Assembly (NCBI GenBank): GCA_030425785.1
Contig: JAUHYJ010000076.1
Location: forward strand, 1 to 10,242
DNA length: 10,242 bases
Direction of reading: 5' to 3'
From: Acidimicrobiia bacterium
Lineage (GTDB): Bacteria > Actinomycetota > Acidimicrobiia > Acidimicrobiales > Ilumatobacteraceae
The first letter of the stretch is position 1; each line of letters opens with the position of its first letter. Below, in pieces: positions 7,100-10,242 of the stretch. The notes beneath the pieces were generated by a model, which saw only the letters and a program-made list of their open reading frames with translations, was not told the DNA's origin and searched no databases. The position numbers were made by a program, and so were the translations under genes.

Positions 7100-7837
7100 T
7101 CACATGCCGCGCCGGCGGCGTTCGCGTCGGCCGCGGCGGTCGGCGACCCAGAGGCGCAGCACCAGCCCGAAGGCCTCGTTCACGATGCCACGCGACAGCT
7201 TCGATCGGCCGACGGTTCGTTCCCGGAACGTGATCGGGAACTCGACGATCTTGCCCTCGGCGCGCACGAGGCGATGCGTCATCTCGACCTGGAACCCGTA
7301 CCCGTCCGCGCGGACCTGCTCGAACCCGGTCCGTTCGAGCGCGTCGGTCGAGTAGGCGCGGTAGCCGGCGGTCGCGTCGTTGACCGCGAGACCGAGCACA
7401 CCGGCGGCGTACCGGTTGCCCCAGCGAGAGAGCGCTTGGCGGCGGCGCGGCCAGTCGACCGTCCGACCGCCCGGCACGTAGCGGCTGCCGATCACCAGGT
7501 CGGCGCCGTGGGCGACGATCGCGACGAGCACCGGGAGATCGCCCGCGTCGTGGGACCCGTCCGCGTCCATCTGGACGACGACGTCGGCACCGGCGTCGAT
7601 CGCACGCCGGAACCCGAGCCGGTACGCCCCACCGAGCCCACGCTCCCCGTGCCGCTCGACGACCTCGACGTCACCGAGCTCGGCGCCGACCGCCCGAGCG
7701 GCGTCCGCCGTGCCGTCGGGGCTGTCGTCGTCGACGACCACGATGCGGGCGTCGGGCAGCACGTCGCGAACCCGGCGGCACACGTCGGCGATGTTGCCGG
7801 CTTCCTGGTACGTCGGGACGACGACGGCGACGTGCAC
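7100..7837 (-). CDS. GT2 polyprenol-phosphate mannosyltransferase (Ppm1/DPM1-like)
   Basis: 245-residue family 2 glycosyltransferase most like dolichyl/polyprenyl-phosphate beta-mannosyltransferase, which transfers mannose from GDP-mannose to a lipid phosphate at the inner face of the membrane. It has the VVVPTYQEAGNI start, the nucleotide-binding DDDSPDGT (36-43), and the metal-binding DAD (91-93) in QMDADGSH. GSRYVPGG and DGYGFQVEM, followed by the FPITFRERTVGRSKLS segment, are typical of the DPM1 group. There is no membrane helix; the C terminus is a cluster of Arg that may aid membrane contact. In mycobacteria the equivalent catalytic domain is fused to an apolipoprotein N-acyltransferase; here it stands alone. 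The product would feed lipomannan-type glycolipids or protein O-mannosylation. A glucosyl-transferring relative cannot be excluded. The GTG start opens directly on the first strand. Confidence 0.88.
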   Translation of the reverse strand: MHVAVVVPTYQEAGNIADVCRRVRDVLPDARIVVVDDDSPDGTADAARAVGAELGDVEVVERHGERGLGGAYRLGFRRAIDAGADVVVQMDADGSHDAGDLPVLVAIVAHGADLVIGSRYVPGGRTVDWPRRRQALSRWGNRYAAGVLGLAVNDATAGYRAYSTDALERTGFEQVRADGYGFQVEMTHRLVRAEGKIVEFPITFRERTVGRSKLSRGIVNEAFGLVLRLWVADRRGRRERRRRGM

Positions 7838-7845
7838 GGCGCCGA

Positions 7846-7851
7846 ACTCTA
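7846..7851 (-). promoter_or_regulatory. Candidate -10 element of the glycosyltransferase
   Basis: On the minus strand this reads TAGAGT, a strict TANNNT match ending 8 bases before the GTG at 7837. It faces away from the plus-strand TAGGCT only 11 bases away. No ribosome-binding site intervenes. Confidence 0.5.
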
Positions 7852-7862
7852 CTGTCGCTGCC

Positions 7863-7868
7863 TAGGCT
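7863..7868 (+). promoter_or_regulatory. Candidate -10 element of the small membrane protein / IMPase pair
   Basis: TAGGCT lies 7 bases before the ATG at 7876, consistent with a leaderless transcript carrying both downstream genes. No -35 consensus is evident; the region upstream is shared with the opposing promoter. Confidence 0.5.
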
Positions 7869-7875
7869 GGGCGCC

Positions 7876-8157
7876 ATGAGCGAGCAGCGCCCGCTGTCGG
7901 CCATTCCCCCCGTCGCCGCCCGCATCATCGCCTTCGTCGTGATCCTCCTCGGTGGGCTCGCCGGCGGCCTCATCGGCTACGCACTGATCGATCTGCAGTG
8001 TGACGGCGACTGCACCGTCGCCAAGGGGGTGGGGCTGCTCGTCGGCGCCGTGGTGGCGGCCGGCGGGTTGGCGATCGTGTCCGTCCTCGCGCTGCGAGCC
8101 ATGGGCGAGTGGCGCGAGGTCACCGACCGCGAGCGCGCCGGGCACGCGCCACGATGA
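7876..8157 (+). CDS. Small two-helix membrane protein, function unknown
   Basis: 93-residue protein that I do not recognise. It has two hydrophobic helices, about residues 14-38 and 51-73, both rich in Gly, Ala and Val. Charge pattern (Arg at 5 and 16; a charged tail after residue 74) suggests both ends are cytoplasmic, with a short outer loop of about 12 residues. That loop carries Cys42 and Cys46 separated by DGD, which could form a disulfide or bind metal. The ATG start follows a TAGGCT element by 7 bases. The stop overlaps the IMPase start as ATGA, so the two are translationally coupled. This suggests a shared role, possibly membrane tethering or an envelope function, but that is only inference from position. 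Confidence 0.75.
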   Translation: MSEQRPLSAIPPVAARIIAFVVILLGGLAGGLIGYALIDLQCDGDCTVAKGVGLLVGAVVAAGGLAIVSVLALRAMGEWREVTDRERAGHAPR

Positions 8158-8996
8158 CCGCCTCCGCCCCGTCCGCCTCCATGCCGTCCGATGGCGAGCT
8201 CGACGACCTGCTGGCGCTCGCGACCCGGCTCGCCGGCGAGGCCGGTGCGATCGCCGCCGACGGACGCCGATCGATCGACGACGGCCGCAGCCCGGCGGGC
8301 GGCGACACGAAGTCGTCCGCGACGGATGTGGTCACCGAGTTCGACCGTGCGGCCGAGGCACACGTCGTCGGCGCGATCCGGTCACTCCGACCGGACGATG
8401 CGATCGTCGGCGAGGAGGGCACCTCCGACGCAGGCACGAGCGGCTTCGCGTGGTTCATCGACCCGATCGACGGCACGACCAACTTCGTCTACGACCAGCC
8501 GGCGTGGGCCTGCTCGATCGGCGTCGCGTACGGGGACTCGATGGTCGTCGGCGTCGTCGACGTACCCCCGCTCGGCGAGCGGTACACCGCAGCGCTGGGT
8601 CGCGGCGCCCGTCGCAACGGGCTCGCGATCCGGCCGAGCGCCGAGACCGACCCTGCGCTGGCCCTCGTCGGGACCGGGTTCACGTACGCCGCCGACCTGC
8701 GCGCGGCGCAAGCCGAGGTCGTGGCCCGACTGATCGGCTCGGTGCGCGACATCCGGCGGCTGGGCTCGGCGGCCGTCGACCTGTGCATGGTCGCCTGCGG
8801 CCGACTCGACGTGTACTACGAGCGCTACCTGAACAGCTGGGACGCCGCCGCCGGCGAGCTGATCGCGCGCGAGGCGGGCGCCGTCACGTCCGACTTCTCG
8901 GGCGGTCCGGCCCGTCCGGACGAGATGTTCGTGGCCGCGCCGGGCGTCCATGCGGGCGTCCTCGAGCGGCTCCGCGCAGCGCTCGAACCCGCCTGA
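8154..8996 (+). CDS. Inositol monophosphatase family protein (SuhB/ImpA-like)
   Basis: 280-residue Mg2+-dependent phosphatase. The metal-binding motifs are complete: GEEGTS (86-91, Glu87/Glu88), DPIDGTTNF (103-111; Asp103, Asp106) and WDAAAGE beginning at Trp229-Asp230. An N-terminal segment DVVTEFDRAAE (58-68) is typical of the family. The expected reaction is hydrolysis of inositol-1-phosphate to inositol, a precursor of phosphatidylinositol and mannosylated lipids in actinobacteria. Histidinol-phosphate, PAP or other small sugar-phosphate activity is possible in this family and cannot be told apart here. The start at 8154 is chosen because it overlaps the preceding stop (ATGA); the frame extends back to 8109 but only through the upstream gene. 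It is co-transcribed with the small membrane protein, and the opposing glycosyltransferase could use the same lipid pathway. Confidence 0.92.
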   Translation: MTASAPSASMPSDGELDDLLALATRLAGEAGAIAADGRRSIDDGRSPAGGDTKSSATDVVTEFDRAAEAHVVGAIRSLRPDDAIVGEEGTSDAGTSGFAWFIDPIDGTTNFVYDQPAWACSIGVAYGDSMVVGVVDVPPLGERYTAALGRGARRNGLAIRPSAETDPALALVGTGFTYAADLRAAQAEVVARLIGSVRDIRRLGSAAVDLCMVACGRLDVYYERYLNSWDAAAGELIAREAGAVTSDFSGGPARPDEMFVAAPGVHAGVLERLRAALEPA

Positions 8997-9009
8997 CCAG
9001 GCGATTGCC

Positions 9010-9028
9010 CGCGCGACCGCGCGTTTTT
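9010..9028 (+). terminator. Intrinsic-terminator-like hairpin with T tract
   Basis: CGCGC (9010-9014), a GACC loop and GCGCG (9019-9023) form a perfect 5-base GC stem, followed at once by five T (9024-9028). It begins 13 bases after the IMPase stop and ends 16 bases before the response-regulator start. It is short, but the stem-loop-T tract order is that of a rho-independent terminator, and the T run stands out in this GC-rich sequence. Confidence 0.6.
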
Positions 9029-9032
9029 GCGG

Positions 9033-9038
9033 CATCAT
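9033..9038 (+). promoter_or_regulatory. Candidate -10 element of the response regulator
   Basis: CATCAT lies 6 bases before the GTG at 9045, an xANNNT match with C in the first position. If used, its -35 region would overlap the terminator hairpin. This is the weakest in spacing of the set. Confidence 0.2.
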
Positions 9039-9044
9039 GTCTCC

Positions 9045-9725
<681 letters not shown>

Positions 9726-9735
9726 CCGGAGCGCC

Positions 9736-10242
9736 GTGAGCACGATCACCGCACCGACGCCGGCGATCGGTCCGCTCGACGCCAGTTCGAAGCGGGCGCG
9801 CAGCGGCTTCGGGTTGCGGCGCCGCATCCTGCTCATCTTCACGCTGGGCGCGCTCGTGCTGTCGGCGCTGCTCGCGTTCCTGACCTACGGCTTCGCCCGC
9901 AGCTCGGTCGTGCAGGAGCACGACCGCACCGCAGTCGACGCCACGCGGCGGAACGCGATCACCGCCGCGGGCGCGCTCGCCGGCCCCTCCGCCGAGCGCG
10001 CGATCGAACGTGTCACGGGCAGCGGCGCCGACCGCCCACTCATCTGGTACAACGACCGCTGGTGGCCGGGTGCGGCGCGCTACGACGGCGAAGCCGTCCC
10101 CGACGACCTCCGAGGCCGTGTGGTCGACGACGGCGTCGCGTCGCGCATGATCGTCGAGGTCGGCTCCGAGCCGAACCTCCTGGTCGGCTACCCCATCGAT
10201 GCCACGACGTCGTACTTCGAGTTCTTCAGCCTCGGCGACGTC
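9736..10242 (+). CDS. Sensor histidine kinase N terminus, MtrB-like (3' end missing)
   Basis: The frame is open from the GTG at 9736 to the end of the window, giving 169 residues of a longer protein. A basic cytoplasmic start (about 19-30, KRARSGFGLRRR) leads into a first membrane helix (about 31-53) and then an extracytoplasmic sensor domain that continues to the edge. The HAMP and kinase domains are outside the window, so the kinase call rests on position and on similarity to the left-end kinase. From FARSSVV (53-59) it aligns without gaps with FARNSLL of that protein. CGGAG at 9727-9731, four bases before the GTG, is a suitable ribosome-binding site. It lies 10 bases after the response regulator and is surely its operon partner. 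No ORF of this frame is complete here because it is cut by the window edge. Confidence 0.85.
   Translation, partial: MSTITAPTPAIGPLDASSKRARSGFGLRRRILLIFTLGALVLSALLAFLTYGFARSSVVQEHDRTAVDATRRNAITAAGALAGPSAERAIERVTGSGADRPLIWYNDRWWPGAARYDGEAVPDDLRGRVVDDGVASRMIVEVGSEPNLLVGYPIDATTSYFEFFSLGDV

Overview
The window looks like core chromosome of a high-GC actinobacterium. The clues are the strong G/C bias at third codon positions, frequent GTG starts, a beta-carbonic anhydrase very like the mycobacterial Rv1284 type, an MtrA/MtrB-like two-component pair, a GerMN-domain lipoprotein of the LpqB kind, and a stand-alone polyprenol-phosphate-mannose-synthase-like glycosyltransferase. Its style (Thr-rich lipoprotein linkers, acyl-CoA ligase/MaoC genes) suggests Acidimicrobiia, perhaps Ilumatobacter-like. 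That placement is inference. I see no insertion sequence, phage, CRISPR, tRNA or rRNA signal, and no gene-free stretch over 300 bases; coding density is very high.

Layout. (1) 1-2101, plus: the 3' part of a sensor histidine kinase, coupled by an ATGA overlap to a Thr-rich GerMN lipoprotein. (2) 2127-4567, minus: an acyl-CoA ligase followed by the GTPase Era. (3) 4613-5071, plus: a MaoC-type hydratase divergent from the ligase. A perfect inverted repeat lies between their two putative -10 elements. (4) 5099-5635, minus: beta-carbonic anhydrase, divergent from a cytosolic serine hydrolase of the beta-lactamase fold (5678-7099, plus). (5) 7100-7837, minus: a GT2 polyprenol-phosphate mannosyltransferase, convergent with the hydrolase with no gap between stops and divergent from a small two-helix membrane protein (7876-8157). 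The latter is translationally coupled to an inositol-monophosphatase-family enzyme (8154-8996). (6) 9010-9028: a compact intrinsic-terminator-like hairpin. (7) 9045-10242, plus: an OmpR/MtrA-type response regulator and the 5' part of its sensor kinase, which runs off the window.

How they fit together. The two ends carry related envelope-signalling kinases, suggesting a duplicated regulator-kinase-lipoprotein module. The ligase and MaoC protein suggest acyl-CoA metabolism. The glycosyltransferase and the IMPase could both serve inositol- and mannose-based envelope synthesis, and the Thr-rich lipoprotein is a plausible O-mannosylation substrate. These links are inferred.

I did not find an obviously new multi-gene system. 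The most notable signal is regulatory. All eight genes that follow a gap of 29 bases or more have an xANNNT-like hexamer (four are strictly TAGNNT, era included) placed 6-8 bases before the start codon. This is the geometry of leaderless transcription. The genes closely following another gene in the same operon tend instead to have Shine-Dalgarno-like sequences.
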